A stretch of 64,000 nt of DNA. It comes from Erpobdella octoculata (Eukaryota; Annelida; Clitellata; Hirudinida; Erpobdellidae). A program made the position numbers and the translations under genes. Every line of letters begins with the position of its first letter. The stretch's first letter is position 1. Positions 14,342 to 24,032 of the stretch are shown here, piece by piece. The notes below the pieces were generated by a model. That model was not told where the DNA came from and ran no database searches. It was given only the letters and a program-made list of their open reading frames with translations. The stretch covers positions 15,489,154 to 15,553,153 of the forward strand of contig OZ022238.1 in NCBI GenBank assembly GCA_963978895.1, read 5' to 3'.

Positions 14342-15097
14342 ATATTTAAACTGATTTCAGGACGAATATGAGGAAACGTTTCTAAGGAATGCTTACTCCT
14401 CATATCTTACCACACCTGAAAAGTTAGATGAATTAGCCAAAAAGAGCTCAGCATCTTTCAGAATAGTTTACGGGGACAGAGCGCAATTCCAGCAATTAGC
14501 AAAAGCCTTTGGAATCATGGCTGACTTCAAGGTTAGCGTTTTGTTTACTTTTATTTAGTTCTTATATTTTACTCCAATATTCAGATGTTCATCTTTAGAA
14601 AATGTGCTACTGAGTGACATATATTGAGATATTCTTTTGAATAATTTACATTTACTCAAAGCATTTCATAGTTACTAATTTACATTTGCTTATATAAAGA
14701 ACATTGTTATAATTTTATGAAAATCTTTCTCAAATGCTGGCATCTAACTCTCATTTTAGTGTTTGGCAATGTTTCTTACCAACCTTCAAGATAGTTAACA
14801 AAATATATACTAAATAATTAAATATATATGCTAATTATGTAGATTATTGTATATGTATAAATGTTTTTAATCTAGCAATATAAATGATGGGGGGGGGGTT
14901 TATGGTATTTCTAATCAGTTAGATATGGGATAATTTGTTTCCTTATGTGATTATAAATGTTTTGAATTTTCAACTTTTTATAGTCTGGCATTCCTCGAAC
15001 CGCTTATAGAGGTGTTGTGCCCTTCAGGAAATACAACAGGTGGATTTATCTCTGCCCCATTTATGACTGGAAAGGGTACAATTCTTCATGGAATTAA
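195..15097 (+). CDS. MGAT1: Alpha-1,3-mannosyl-glycoprotein 2-beta-N-acetylglucosaminyltransferase (GnT I), 11 exons
   Basis: Golgi type II membrane enzyme of the GT13 family. It adds GlcNAc to the alpha-1,3 mannose of Man5GlcNAc2, the step that opens hybrid and complex N-glycan synthesis. Exons are 195-296, 884-962, 1801-1912, 4260-4365, 9371-9509, 10471-10611, 11882-11972, 12270-12374, 12798-12888, 14361-14531 and 14984-15097. All junctions have GT/AG and join in frame to 416 residues; human GnT I has 445. Residues 7-25 form the membrane anchor and about 26-74 a short stem. The catalytic domain shows VSQDC (110-114), the metal and sugar-nucleotide motif EDD (179-181), SAWNDNGK (210-217), FPGLGW (235-240), FWDDW (258-262), RPEISR (276-281) and the ending GYNSSWN. 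These match GnT I throughout, so identity is secure. The start is the first in-frame ATG before the anchor; a further 5' non-coding exon may lie left of the window. Confidence 0.96.
884..962 (+). CDS. MGAT1: MGAT1 exon 2: stem
   Basis: Begins after a TTTTCAG acceptor and ends before GTATGC. It encodes a proline- and isoleucine-rich stem ([14 protein letters not shown]). The phase-1 end joins exon 3 to make codon AAT. The stem is poorly conserved, so this exon rests on frame and splice fit. Confidence 0.75.
1113..1741 (+). repeat. 21-bp minisatellite in MGAT1 intron 2
   Basis: About 30 units of TTTGTTGTTTCAATATCACA plus one base, alternating mainly between a TTTGTTG and a CCTGTTG form, with single-base variants. 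The long open frames across it (FNITVCC, ILKQQTV) follow from a period divisible by three with no stop, and are not genes. It ends about 60 bp before exon 3. Confidence 0.97.
1801..1912 (+). CDS. MGAT1: MGAT1 exon 3: start of catalytic domain
   Basis: Encodes [21 protein letters not shown], which corresponds to the first beta strand and helix of the GnT I fold. The donor is GG|GTAGGT and the split glycine codon is completed by the first base of exon 4. Confidence 0.9.
2920..3573. mobile_element. Non-autonomous hAT-type element (654 bp)
   Basis: Terminal inverted repeats start TAGAAATGCGATGG on the left and, read inward, TAGGAATGGGACGG on the right. The 8-bp sequence CTTGAAAT flanks both ends (2912-2919 and 3574-3581), the duplication length of hAT transposons. 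Both ends carry GGATTCGG/GGATCCG subterminal repeats. I see no transposase frame, so it would need a helper enzyme. It lies in MGAT1 intron 3. Confidence 0.85.
4260..4365 (+). CDS. MGAT1: MGAT1 exon 4
   Basis: Encodes [16 protein letters not shown] and HEET, strongly conserved in GnT I. It starts after CCACAG and ends AAG|GTAAGA in phase 0. The next exon is 5 kb away because of inserted repeats. Confidence 0.95.
5041..5085 (-). repeat. Fragment resembling the 5' part of a tRNA-derived SINE
   Basis: On the minus strand GGCTCAGCGGTAAGAGTGC resembles a pol III A box as found in tRNA-derived SINE heads. No B box follows at the expected distance, so it looks truncated or decayed. Confidence 0.35.
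5311..5381. repeat. (TA)n microsatellite
   Basis: Pure AT dinucleotide run in MGAT1 intron 4. Confidence 0.97.
5642..5964. repeat. (TA)n microsatellite with ATATCTC/TTTATA variants
   Basis: About 320 bp of AT dinucleotides interrupted by TCTCTATATA and TTTATATTTATATC variant units. Open frames of YIYI type on both strands are artefacts. Confidence 0.97.
6408..7711 (+). pseudogene. Leucine-rich-repeat protein copy, zyg-11/ZER1-like, frame-broken
   Basis: Intronless coding-like stretch in MGAT1 intron 4. Frame one runs to about 6743, then a shift leads into a second frame that continues to 7711 with one in-frame TAA at 7061-7063. The first part has leucine-rich repeats with LxxLDIS and LTCLDLSEN patterns ([20 protein letters not shown]). 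The second part (about 195 residues, TLKTCF to LDSISN) is helical and without clear motif. This order resembles zyg-11 family substrate receptors of CUL2 ubiquitin ligases, which have repeats followed by an armadillo-like region. Family assignment is from pattern only. Absence of introns plus broken frames suggests a decayed retrocopy, though no poly(A) tail is visible. Confidence 0.6.
7905..7975 (+). pseudogene. Second short fragment of the same LRR-type gene
   Basis: 7918-7968 closely resembles 7567-7618 and reads [13 protein letters not shown] against [13 protein letters not shown], with different third bases. It is a relic of a related but distinct copy, about 300 bp downstream. Confidence 0.55.
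8607..8812 (-). mobile_element. LINE reverse-transcriptase C-terminal fragment (CR1/L2-like)
   Basis: On the minus strand one frame with a single TGA reads [16 protein letters not shown], then a short gap, then [15 protein letters not shown] and [10 protein letters not shown]. This is the conserved segment after the RT palm in many non-LTR retrotransposons (W.M.FN..KC ... ERDLGV.VS.DLK ... A..AN). It is truncated at both ends and inactive. Confidence 0.75.
9371..9509 (+). CDS. MGAT1: MGAT1 exon 5
   Basis: Encodes [17 protein letters not shown] and ends in the glutamate of the EDD motif; the aspartates follow in the next exon. The acceptor is TTAAAAG and the donor is GAAG|GTTTTT. Confidence 0.94.
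9683..10324 (-). mobile_element. hAT element (642 bp) with transposase remnant
   Basis: Ends are TAGGGTTGTTAATTTCGG on the left and, inward from the right, TAGGGATGTTAAACGATAAT. A perfect 8-bp duplication ATTGTCAC is at 9675-9682 and 10325-10332. Subterminal motifs CGATTATCGATTAT and AATCGTTTT occur near the ends. Minus-strand frames at 9912-10290 ([32 protein letters not shown]) look like the middle of a hAT transposase. The element is an internal deletion derivative in MGAT1 intron 5. Confidence 0.85.
10471..10611 (+). CDS. MGAT1: MGAT1 exon 6: DXD motif
   Basis: Completes the EDD metal-binding motif and encodes [14 protein letters not shown] and the nucleotide-sugar loop SAWNDNGK. It starts after ATATCAG and ends CCTG|GTTAGT. 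Confidence 0.95.
11882..11972 (+). CDS. MGAT1: MGAT1 exon 7
   Basis: Encodes [10 protein letters not shown] and [10 protein letters not shown], hallmark GnT I sequence. The acceptor is TCTGACAG and the donor GC|GTAATT, splitting an alanine codon. Confidence 0.95.
12270..12374 (+). CDS. MGAT1: MGAT1 exon 8
   Basis: Encodes [13 protein letters not shown] and [16 protein letters not shown], the region carrying the acidic residues implicated in catalysis in this family. It ends AA|GTCAGA. Confidence 0.95.
12401..12613. repeat. Foldback/MITE-like inverted repeat in MGAT1 intron 8
   Basis: Arms 12401-12440 and 12575-12613 are imperfect inverted copies around the core ATAGGAAAGTCCATAA and its complement, with similar AAATTCC and CTGGT outer parts. 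The spacer is about 130 bp and non-coding. No target duplication could be fixed. Confidence 0.6.
12798..12888 (+). CDS. MGAT1: MGAT1 exon 9
   Basis: Encodes [13 protein letters not shown] and DLSYL, matching the FFxxHLKxI and DLSYL region of the enzyme. It begins after ACTCTAG and ends CTT|GTTAGT in phase 0. Confidence 0.92.
13208..13921 (-). mobile_element. Mutator-like (MULE) element remnant with 9-bp target duplication
   Basis: GGGATGTAT occurs at 13199-13207 and again at 13922-13930, a 9-bp duplication as made by Mutator-like transposases. Ends are GGTTTGGTGACATTTAGG and, inward from the right, GGTATCGGGACACTTGGG. They are followed by tandem variants of CGACATTTAGG on the left and its complement (GTCGT/CGCCTAAATGTC) on the right. 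On the minus strand near 13440-13670 broken frames contain EGWHYWL and [18 protein letters not shown], matching the C-terminal part of MULE transposases, where the pattern is EGWHNR...HP.IW..I..L. Most of the transposase is missing. Confidence 0.82.
14296..14343. repeat. (ATG)n microsatellite
   Basis: About 15 ATG/TGA units, ending close to the acceptor of MGAT1 exon 10. Confidence 0.97.
14361..14531 (+). CDS. MGAT1: MGAT1 exon 10
   Basis: 57 codons in phase 0 at both ends. It encodes the C-terminal subdomain up to [11 protein letters not shown], which matches the LGVMDDLK region. An (ATG)n microsatellite lies just before the acceptor. Confidence 0.93.
14984..15097 (+). CDS. MGAT1: MGAT1 exon 11 and stop
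   Basis: Encodes [14 protein letters not shown] and the terminal GYNSSWN, then TAA at 15095-15097. The motif RAGYRG followed by a final GYxxSWN is diagnostic of GnT I. Confidence 0.95.
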   Translation, partial: SGIPRTAYRGVVPFRKYNRWIYLCPIYDWKGYNSSWN

Positions 15098-17700
15098 ATA
15101 TCAACACTGATGAGTTAATTGAGTATAACGACTGAAGAATTGGATGAGCAGATACATACCAGCTCTGCTCATTTGCATATATTGATTACTAGGGTTTGTA
15201 ATGTATGCAATGAGTAATGGTTAATGTGTTTAATTAATTATGCAATATGTAATTATTTATGTATAAATAGTTATTTATAGCATAGTTTTTAAAAGACAGT
15301 GGTTTTTCAGGGTTCTTGAATTTTTATGAGTATCATGACATTCTATGTTGAGTTGGTGGCTGTTTACAATCCTGATGGGGTTGATAAGAGGTTGTTGCTT
15401 GTATCTTTCATGTTGGCTTACACTGTATTCCTGGTGCTACAACCTTTTTCTTAAATGGCCACTGCATTCCATTTTCCTGTTCTACATGCTGTGAGAAGTG
15501 CAAGCTTAATTGGTTCTGTGTGTTCTACATACCTTATTACATTTAATAATGCATTCTCAGTTGTACAAAGTGTTGGCAATATTGGAAGATGACTGAGAGT
15601 TAAATTATGTGACAAGAAGGATCTGGAAGAATGAGGCTTGATTTGTATATTTTCCTGATTTTTTTTTAAATAATGCTTTGCTTGCGAGATAAGTAATTGC
15701 AACTGGGTTCAGATTTGTACTTTCTAAACGTCCTCTTTTTTACATCTAACAGCCATGACCTTATATAAAGTTACAAATTTTTGGCACCAGATGACCCAAC
15801 CAGATTCAAAGGCCACCTAGCGGCCAGTTTATATTATTACATAACTTTCTGTACACTTACTTGTTAGGTTTAAATCTTTCATTGACTGTCTCTACTTTTT
15901 CAGTGCGAATCCAGTTGTATAGTTATGCTGTTTAATAGGTTCAGTCATTTATGGGTCGATTATTTGATCTGTTTATCATCTTAGAATTCTTAGAGCCACA
16001 CTTCTTTTTGTCAGAAGATCTGCCATTATTTCTATTGACCATATTTTTTCGTCTTTTGAATTGGTAGTTGTGTGTTAAATTAGTTATGTGTAGGTGATTA
16101 CTTATCATTTTCCTGTCCCATTAGTGTCGACACATATGGCAGTTGCCTTGAAATTTAAAGTTATTTGTTAAGTTAATTATGAATGATTATATATTTATAC
16201 GGAGATAAATAAAATTGAATAACTTATTCATTCACCTAAGTTCTGTTGGTCATTCCACTTGATGCACTCCTGTTGTTACATATTTTGTTATTGTTTGAAT
16301 TTAATGCGATTTTATTTATTTCTTTTTGTTATATTTTAATTATGATTTATTTGGTTTCAATTCTACTCTCTCCTGTTACATTATTCATCTGCCTTAGTGA
16401 TGTTATGAAATCATTTCTCTTGCTTTATGAAATAGGATTCGTAACATTTGTCATTTTTTCTTCTTTCATTCTCATTTGAACTCTGTGCTTTAATCTCTGC
16501 TGCCTTTCTAAAGATGCATTTGTTCATTTATGTCATTTCTTACACAAATGTTTCCATGTGTTTGTGTGTGTATGTATGTGTGTATGTATGGATGTATGTA
16601 TGTATGTATGTATATATGTATGTATGTATGTATGTATGTGTGTGTGTATGTATGTATGTATGTATGTATGTATGTATGTATGTATGTATGTATTTGTGTG
16701 TGGCACTAATTATATGATTGTTTTTGTTCCACTTCTCAGATGGGATTCCTCTTTTTTCTAAATTTCAAATATATCGAGGAGTAAATTTAAATTTTACAAG
16801 TATCAACAGCTAATGTGCCCAAATATGTATTCTGTCTATTATGTCTTCATTACTTCCCCAGTATCATTTTATCTTAATATTTATTATTAAGAACTAGTTA
16901 CTGTGAGAAAGAGAAAACTGTGTGAGAGGTTTGTTATTTACTAATTTATTTATTCCTCTTATTGAAATCTGATATTAAAGACATATATCATAAAGAATTG
17001 CTGCTAACGAATTTTAACACGAATTAGGTTAATGATTTAATTGTAATGATTTAATGAGCTCACATGATGTGGCCTGCCTCGATCGTCGTTTTAATTGTTT
17101 CTATTTAATTTTTTGGCCCAACTTCATTGCCACTCGGGACACATTTGCTAGAGTTAGAGGACAGTTTGTTATTAATTACTGCATTCTATCTGTCCAATCT
17201 TTACTTGTGTGATTCCTTTTCGTATCAAAGTCTCTTTGGTTTTTTTTTAATCCGATACCTGTTTAATATATCCCGGCCATCTTCATTTATAATCTTGTCT
17301 AATCAGCTGATGCTTTGCTGATCTTTGAACTTGAGGAATTCTTTGATTATTGTGATTTTCTGCATAATATTTAGTTGCATCCACCAAAAAATAAGTTTAA
17401 TGATCAATTAATTAATCTGGTTGATTGTCATCATTTCTCCTTGATTAGTTTTCTATTCTTCTTTGCATTGTTATATTATAGTTATCGGTTGGATATTTTC
17501 TTTTGGCAAATAACAATAATTATAATGCTCTTGATTGTGTTTTAGGATTTCGAAGATTTAGAATTTTTTTATCTGTTTCAAAAAGTTGATTGAAAAACTT
17601 AGTTGTACATGTCATTTAACATGGTTGTAAGTTTGGCACGTGACTCTTTGTCCTGATGTCAAAAATGTTCTGTTAGCTGTTCATTATGGTCTTGTTATTG
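15098..17700. other. MGAT1 3' flank, no gene seen
   Basis: AT-rich sequence that includes the MGAT1 3' untranslated region. Several AATAAA hexamers occur, for example near 16206, but none can be chosen as the true poly(A) signal from sequence alone. Short frames here have no recognisable content. Confidence 0.6.
16556..16697. repeat. (TATG)n microsatellite
   Basis: Tetranucleotide TATG/TGTG run; source of CMYVCMYV artefact frames. Confidence 0.97.
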
Positions 17701-17706
17701 TTCAAA

Positions 17707-18222
<516 letters not shown>

Positions 18223-18663
18223 AAATATATCTCTAACCTTCTTTACAATAAAATGTAGTTGAATAAATATAGTAGTTTGTTGCATTGTGTTTTATTTTAA
18301 TAATTAGCAGATTGAAGCAGAAAAATTGTAGAGTGGTTGAGGAGCCGTGAGATGGTTTTGTTAATTTTCTAGTCCTCGATGTTATCTGAAAACCTGTTCT
18401 GGACGGACAGCGAGTCAATGCTTCTTGAATATCTTGAAATAATATTTCGAATAAATAGTTTGCATGATGCCTACATTCTAATGTGTGAAAGCATGTATAA
18501 TTACTTGAAAATTGTATTTTTAGTAAGTTTAATTACTTGAGTCATCTCAGGGGCTTGTGGTTACTGGCCCATGGAATAAGGAGTAAAAATTACCTTGTAA
18601 AACACCATTGTCCAAGTAAAGAACATCGATTTAAAAGTCATGACTGAAATTAAGACGAGGAAA

Positions 18664-18963
18664 GGTTGGGAGGCAGGCGGCGATACCATAGCCTATGACC
18701 TTATGAGGATCATCCGAGGCTGGTTAAATTGCTAGCTGCAGGGGAGGTCGATTTGCCGGTCCTTGTCCAATTTATTGCACTTATTAGTTGGCGGGCTGGA
18801 GTGAGTCGAGCCGTGCCTACGAAAGTCTTGTGCTTTCGGTGGCCTCCTTGCCTCAAAGCCAACATAAACACGTCACCAAACACTCAATCATACATACCGT
18901 CTAAATTATCTTATTGACAGATACAGACGTTAAACAAACCACACACACACGACAAACCACACA
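18664..18963. mobile_element. Retroposon-like insertion with 13-bp direct repeats
   Basis: TAAGACGAGGAAA is present at 18651-18663 and 18964-18976, bracketing a 300-bp GC-richer segment. It starts GGTTGGGAGGCAGG and ends in an AAAC/CACA-rich tail. Long variable-length duplications plus an A/C-rich end suggest target-primed retroposition, so a SINE is likely. I could not recognise its source RNA. Confidence 0.65.
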
Positions 18964-19407
18964 TAAGACGAGGAAAAAACTAAACGATTGTTCAAGAACA
19001 ATGAAAAGCTTGCTGTTTTTACTAAGGCTTCAAGCACCATATTCACCATAATACTATATAATCATCGATCTTTATCTTAAGCAGTGCCGTGGTTACCACA
19101 CCCAATAAACCTCCCACCAGGCTAGGAAATTTGAAAGGCTCCAATGTTATTGTGATTTAATTTGTTATTAAGATTTTTATTAATTATTAATCGTTGATAT
19201 TCTATTTCATAATTAAATGAGCAGTCCGACCATGGAAGAAACGTTTAGTATTAATTTTATGCAAATTTTCTGTAACTAAGGTACGACTACTGTCCCGCCT
19301 CCAGTCATTGTATTTTGAGGAAAAGTTTAGTGGCGTCAGCCATGCAATCGATGTGTACCTAATTAGTAGGATCACTAGGATCTATCATGGCTATCATGCA
19401 TTTAAGC

Positions 19408-21893
19408 CAGGGTTGTCCAACTGGCGGCCCGCGGGCCGGATCCGGCCCGCCGGACAGTTTCATCCGGCCCGCCACCAAGTTTCGGAAAAACAATTTTATC
19501 TATAGGACCGGTTATTACCGTTATTTTATAAGAACTGTGGATCGTACTTACTGTGACGTATCTAGATATCCTACATTGTTGGGGCATGTCGACTGTTTTT
19601 GCAAGAAGCTTGATCTATTCCACACATGTGTGTGGAATAATGATGTAACTCACTTTCCATCATGTTTTGGGCTTACTTAAATGATTGATCATGCAGATTT
19701 TCGTTTGTATGCTGATATCATACGTTAAGAACCAGATTTTCAGATTTCGAGAACCGTAGAGGCAACATTGCATTGTTCAGTAATCCAATGGGTGCATCTA
19801 TTGAAAATTGAGAATCAACATCCGAGCTTTTAGCTTGAACTTTGTGAGCTGCAGACCGATCCATTTCTACTGAGCAAGAAGTGTTGGGGAGACTAGTGCT
19901 GAATGGACCGCATACTGAATGGACCTTTAGCTTTAAAAATTCAATTTTCATCTGATTGCAACCAAATTTTAAATATAGTTTGCTTTTAGACAAATGTTTA
20001 CTTCTTGTTGCAAAAAAATATTGAGGTCAAGACGTCTAAAAGTTCTATCGTAGGTTTTTCGTAAAAGAAAGTCATTTTTCTGGACTTCAAATTTTTTCAA
20101 ATTACATATCACAGAGACACACTAATTTTTTTTTATTTAATGCAAAAATATTCAGCAGCATTTCTATAATTATTATGCACATTAATTTTTACTTAATTCA
20201 ATCCCAGTTTTTTTTGTTACGGTATCAAATGACTAGGACTAACGTTGTACTGAATGGACCACCTTACGTGGTACTGAATGGACCGGTTAATTTATTACAG
20301 AATTATTACTGATTATAGTAGCAATTGCAAGAGTGATCAAACACTCATCCAGGAGTTAGTATTGGACGTGTGTATATGACAAAATATTAAATTGAGACAA
20401 TGAACATCTGGAAATGCGACGAAACAGAAATAAAAACTGAGTAGGTAAGTTTCAGAACATGTCATAGCATACATAAGCGATCGCTAAGTGGCAGCGATGA
20501 CTCGACGGTGACAAGTGATGAACAGGAAACATTTGTTACCATTTGCAATGCAGTAAATGCTTGTGGCTGCTTAATAACATCATTTTACATCATCGCACGA
20601 GCGAATTTCAAAGACGTTTTGCGAAATGGACCGCCGTGATGCACAAGTAGGACTCAATCAACAGTTCAGGTAGCGAAAACAACTCTTTACAAGTGATTCC
20701 AACATTGTTTGTAAAACAACAATAAAAATATCACCAATCTTAATAATATTGAATAACCATGAAGTTTCATTTTTCATAATTTTAGGTTCTCCAGTGGTCC
20801 AGTTAAATGTAGTTCTGCAGTGTTTGATGTGTTTGACATTTATGTTCAATTAAATGTATTAAAAAATCGTTTAATGTAATTATTTGGGGTGGTGAAAATT
20901 AAAATTGTTGCAGTTTGTAATATCAAACAATGCATTATAATTGGTTTGATGTTTTTTATGAGCAGAACATTGATTTACCTATATAATGATCCATTCAGTA
21001 CATGGGATGGTCCATTCATTGCAACCGACGTACTGAATGGACCACCTAATTTTCTGAGGTGGGTTCACGATAATGTAGTATTTAGTAATAAAATGATTTT
21101 TAAAATCTATTTAAATTTAACTATTTGTTTCTAGATGTATCCGCCTAACATTTGTCATTGAAATATTTACAAAATCTACGTAAATAAATTTATTGTGAAT
21201 TTTTAAGCGCATTTGTGGTCCATTCAGTATCAGTCTCCCCTCCCCTATGTATGAAGAATTTTAGAAATTGGTCAGCCATGATCGTTTTCCAACTTTACGT
21301 AGGTACCTTTGCTTTGAAGCTGTGCTCAATGTTTGGAAGCACCTACATCTGTAGTAAAATATGTCAAGTCGAAAACTCATAGCAGGCTTCACGATGACAC
21401 TCTCGTTTCTTGTATCCGACTTTGCACCACATGCATTGATGTTGAAATTACCGGTATTGTTAGAAAAACCTTTTCCGCAGTGTTCGCACTAAATTAGAAA
21501 GACTTTATTCAATAGAATTGATTGGATCATTAGATTGAAATTGAACAGAATCACTAACTGTCACTAGTCTTAGTGCTAACTAAGATACTAAGTCAGTAGA
21601 ATACTTAGTTACTATTTAACTTTAACTGAAATGCTATGACACTATGTTAAAAGAATATTATAGCAATAAAGCTGTTTATAGCAGTTACCACGGAAGTTTT
21701 TTCTTTATTTCTTGGTTAACACTTATAATTGTCTTATACATATATTGTCTTATTTTCTAACAGGTTTATATGGCATAAGTATATCATAATTATGCCATAT
21801 TAAGTTCTAAAATTTGCTTGGCCCGCCAAGGGTCTAAACATTTTTTATGCGGCCCGCAGTAGCATGAAGGTTGGACAATCCTGATTTAAGCGC
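19408..21893. mobile_element. hAT-type element (2.49 kb) with a nested insertion
   Basis: Left end CAGGGTTGTCCAACTGGCGG; right end read inward CAGGATTGTCCAACCTTCAT. The 8-bp duplication ATTTAAGC is at 19400-19407 and 21894-21901. GC-rich GGCCCGC subterminal blocks lie at both ends, as in several non-autonomous hAT families. No convincing transposase remains. A second inverted-repeat element occupies 19886-21240. Confidence 0.85.
19886..21240. mobile_element. Nested DNA element with TACTGAATGGACC subterminal repeats
   Basis: Ends are GGGGAGACTAGTGCTGAATG and, inward from the right, GGGGAGACTGATACTGAATG. TACTGAATGGACC or its complement recurs several times inside (about 19910, 20250, 20270, 20990, 21010, 21035, 21215). 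No target duplication was found and no transposase frame. The superfamily is unassigned. Confidence 0.6.
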
Positions 21894-22090
21894 AAAGGTA
21901 TTGAGAAGAACTGAACAAAAATTAAACAATTCTACATACTATTTAAAATGTGTGTTTATTTGCATTATTTCTATTTGTTAAAAATTGAAGCTCATTAAAT
22001 AAAGAACAAGTTTTCAATAAGTAAATTATTGGTACATTCTTACTAAAAGTGAATCTCATAACTAAAAATAGTTTGTTTACAATTTACAAA

Positions 22091-22238
22091 ATGGCAAAAG
22101 AAGGACCACCGATAAGTAACGCCAGAGATCCTCCTATCCGATATGCATATATTCCAAGAGATGTTTATGCAAGAGAGTTTGAAACATTTAGCGATAAATT
22201 TAGAAGAAAAACAAAGGAGAATCCTTTCGTGCCGATAG
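22091..22238 (+). CDS. HIGD2A: HIGD2A exon 1
   Basis: Encodes residues 1-49 and the first base of codon 50. It includes a short N-terminal segment (PRDVYAREFETFSDKF) facing the matrix in the family model and the conserved KTKENPFVPIG. Confidence 0.9.
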
Positions 22239-23132
22239 GTGACCTTTACTTTTACTATTTACTAAAATTTACTACTTACATGATTATGTCATGACAGTTC
22301 ATGACAGTCATGTCATTTCTCATTCTACACTCTACACAACTTTTTTTGTAGTGACATCTATACAATTCTGAGAACAAGTGTAGCTTGCTTCAAGCATTGA
22401 TTATATTGTATCTGTTAGTGTATATCTGGCTTTAACTATCCAGTTTTATCTTTCTCTGAAAAACTGCTCGGGCCTAAATAAACTGTCATTTTTTCTATAA
22501 ATAATGTTATTCTGTCTGCGTGATTAATATTTTATCTTGTGACAGTTACGTTTTCTTTGCAAATAACTTTATTTTTGACTACGCTATAAACAGTTTCTGT
22601 CTGACTGCACTATTCACTATTAATAGTTTTTGTTGTGGTTCTCTTGCGCATTATGTTAATTTTTCGAGAGATTTTCTTTTAAAAAATTAAACTGTTTATA
22701 TCATTAAATTGGAATTATTATTGTAATTAAAACCATATAATTATTATAATGAAAATATAATTAAAAACACCGGAAATAATTTATGACCCTATTCTCCACC
22801 TTTACCTATACTAGGAGATTACCGAATAAGTATATCGGCTCATCCTAAGCAAAATGTATTAGGCAAGAGCTATTTTGATAGGTCCAAGAAAGTAAAGAAT
22901 TAACTAGTTAACTAGTCTAATGAAAAGGGATAATGCAACCTGGGTGCGCAAATAATTTAAAAGGTTATAAACGACTTCTAATTCCAGCAATTTGTAATAA
23001 ACACTTTAATTATAATTACTTTGTTCGGGCAGTCGGTTTTATTTGTAGCACTATTTCCGAAGGGCCAAAAATAGGCTCTATATATTTTTCCCTATAGCCG
23101 TACGCCGTTAATAGGGGTAGGCCGGTATACTT

Positions 23133-23183
<51 letters not shown>

Positions 23184-24010
23184 GCCGTTGGTTCTTGACT
23201 AGTCTCTGCATTATTTTATTTTATTTTAATTTAATTAAGTTATTTATTTCTATCAAACTTTTTGCAGTAATTTTCTTACTCCACATCACAAAAGTTTGAA
23301 AAACTAGTTAGTTTGCCAAATTTTGGCTGCATTATTTGCACAGGTACTAAGAATCTGCACTGATTCTAACAGGGTTTAACTGCCCGAATGGTTAGGGCCT
23401 AACGCTAATCAACAAGCTGGTCGGTATCTAACTTTCTAAACCTAACAAAGAAAATATATTTAGTGAAGTAATGTAGAGCAGTCTTATGCTCATTGTGCTG
23501 GTGATTGTGATCAGGTTTTCTCTTCTTTTATTAAAATTTTATTTCAAAATTCAGTCATTTTTATTTCAAGGTTTACTGGCAACTGTAGGTGCTCTCTCTG
23601 CTGGCCTTTGGACCTTAAAGACAGGTAACTCAAACATGTCACAAAAGATGATGAGACTGAGAGTAGCAGCTCAGGGTTTCACTCTTTTTGCAGTTCTTGG
23701 TGGTGCCTATGCTCACAGTGCAGCACTTCCAAAGAATCAAAAGGCTGGAGTTCTTGAAGAGGATTTTCATATTCCAGGATACTCGGACACAAAAGAATCT
23801 CCTAAAAATCATAAAACTCCTAAGAATCATGAAACTCCCAAAGATCAATTACCTCCCAAAGGTCAAGAACCTACCAAAGGTCAAGAACCTCCCAAAGGTC
23901 AAGAACCTACCAAAGGTCAAGAACCTCCCAAAGGTCAAGAACCTCCCAAAGGTCAAGAACCTACTAAAGGTCAAGAACCTTCCAAAAATAAAGAACCTAC
24001 AAAGAACTGA
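22091..24010 (+). CDS. HIGD2A: HIG1 domain family member 2A-like protein, two exons
   Basis: Inner mitochondrial membrane protein of the type-2 HIG1 family, which supports assembly of cytochrome c oxidase and respiratory supercomplexes. Exons 22091-22238 and 23571-24010 join at ATAG|GTGACC and TTTCAAG|GTTTAC into 195 residues. The HIG1 core runs from FRRKTKENPFVPIG (37-50) through TM1 (51-67), the QX3RXRX3Q motif at residues 74-84, and TM2 (85-102). Vertebrate HIGD2A is about 106 residues. Here residues 103-195 are an added polar tail with repeated (P/T)KGQEP units. The start at 22091 has a good context (ACAAAATGG); an upstream in-frame ATG at 22049 is less likely. Domain identity is secure; the function of the tail is unknown. 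Confidence 0.93.
23571..24010 (+). CDS. HIGD2A: HIGD2A exon 2: membrane core and repeat tail
   Basis: Encodes both membrane segments, the QX3RXRX3Q motif and the tail. From 23850 to 23990 the DNA is an 18-bp direct repeat, roughly CCCAAAGGTCAAGAACCT with CCC/ACC alternation. It ends AAAGAACTGA with TGA at 24008-24010. Confidence 0.92.
23847..23995 (+). repeat. 18-bp coding minisatellite in HIGD2A exon 2
   Basis: About eight units, each giving six residues (PKGQEP or TKGQEP). Period divisible by three keeps the frame whatever the copy number. Confidence 0.92.
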
Positions 24011-24026
24011 ATTTATTCAACTGTCT

Positions 24027-24032
24027 AATAAA
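24027..24032 (+). other. HIGD2A poly(A) signal
   Basis: AATAAA 17 bases after the stop codon. The very short 3' untranslated region is plausible for a small mitochondrial gene. Confidence 0.6.
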
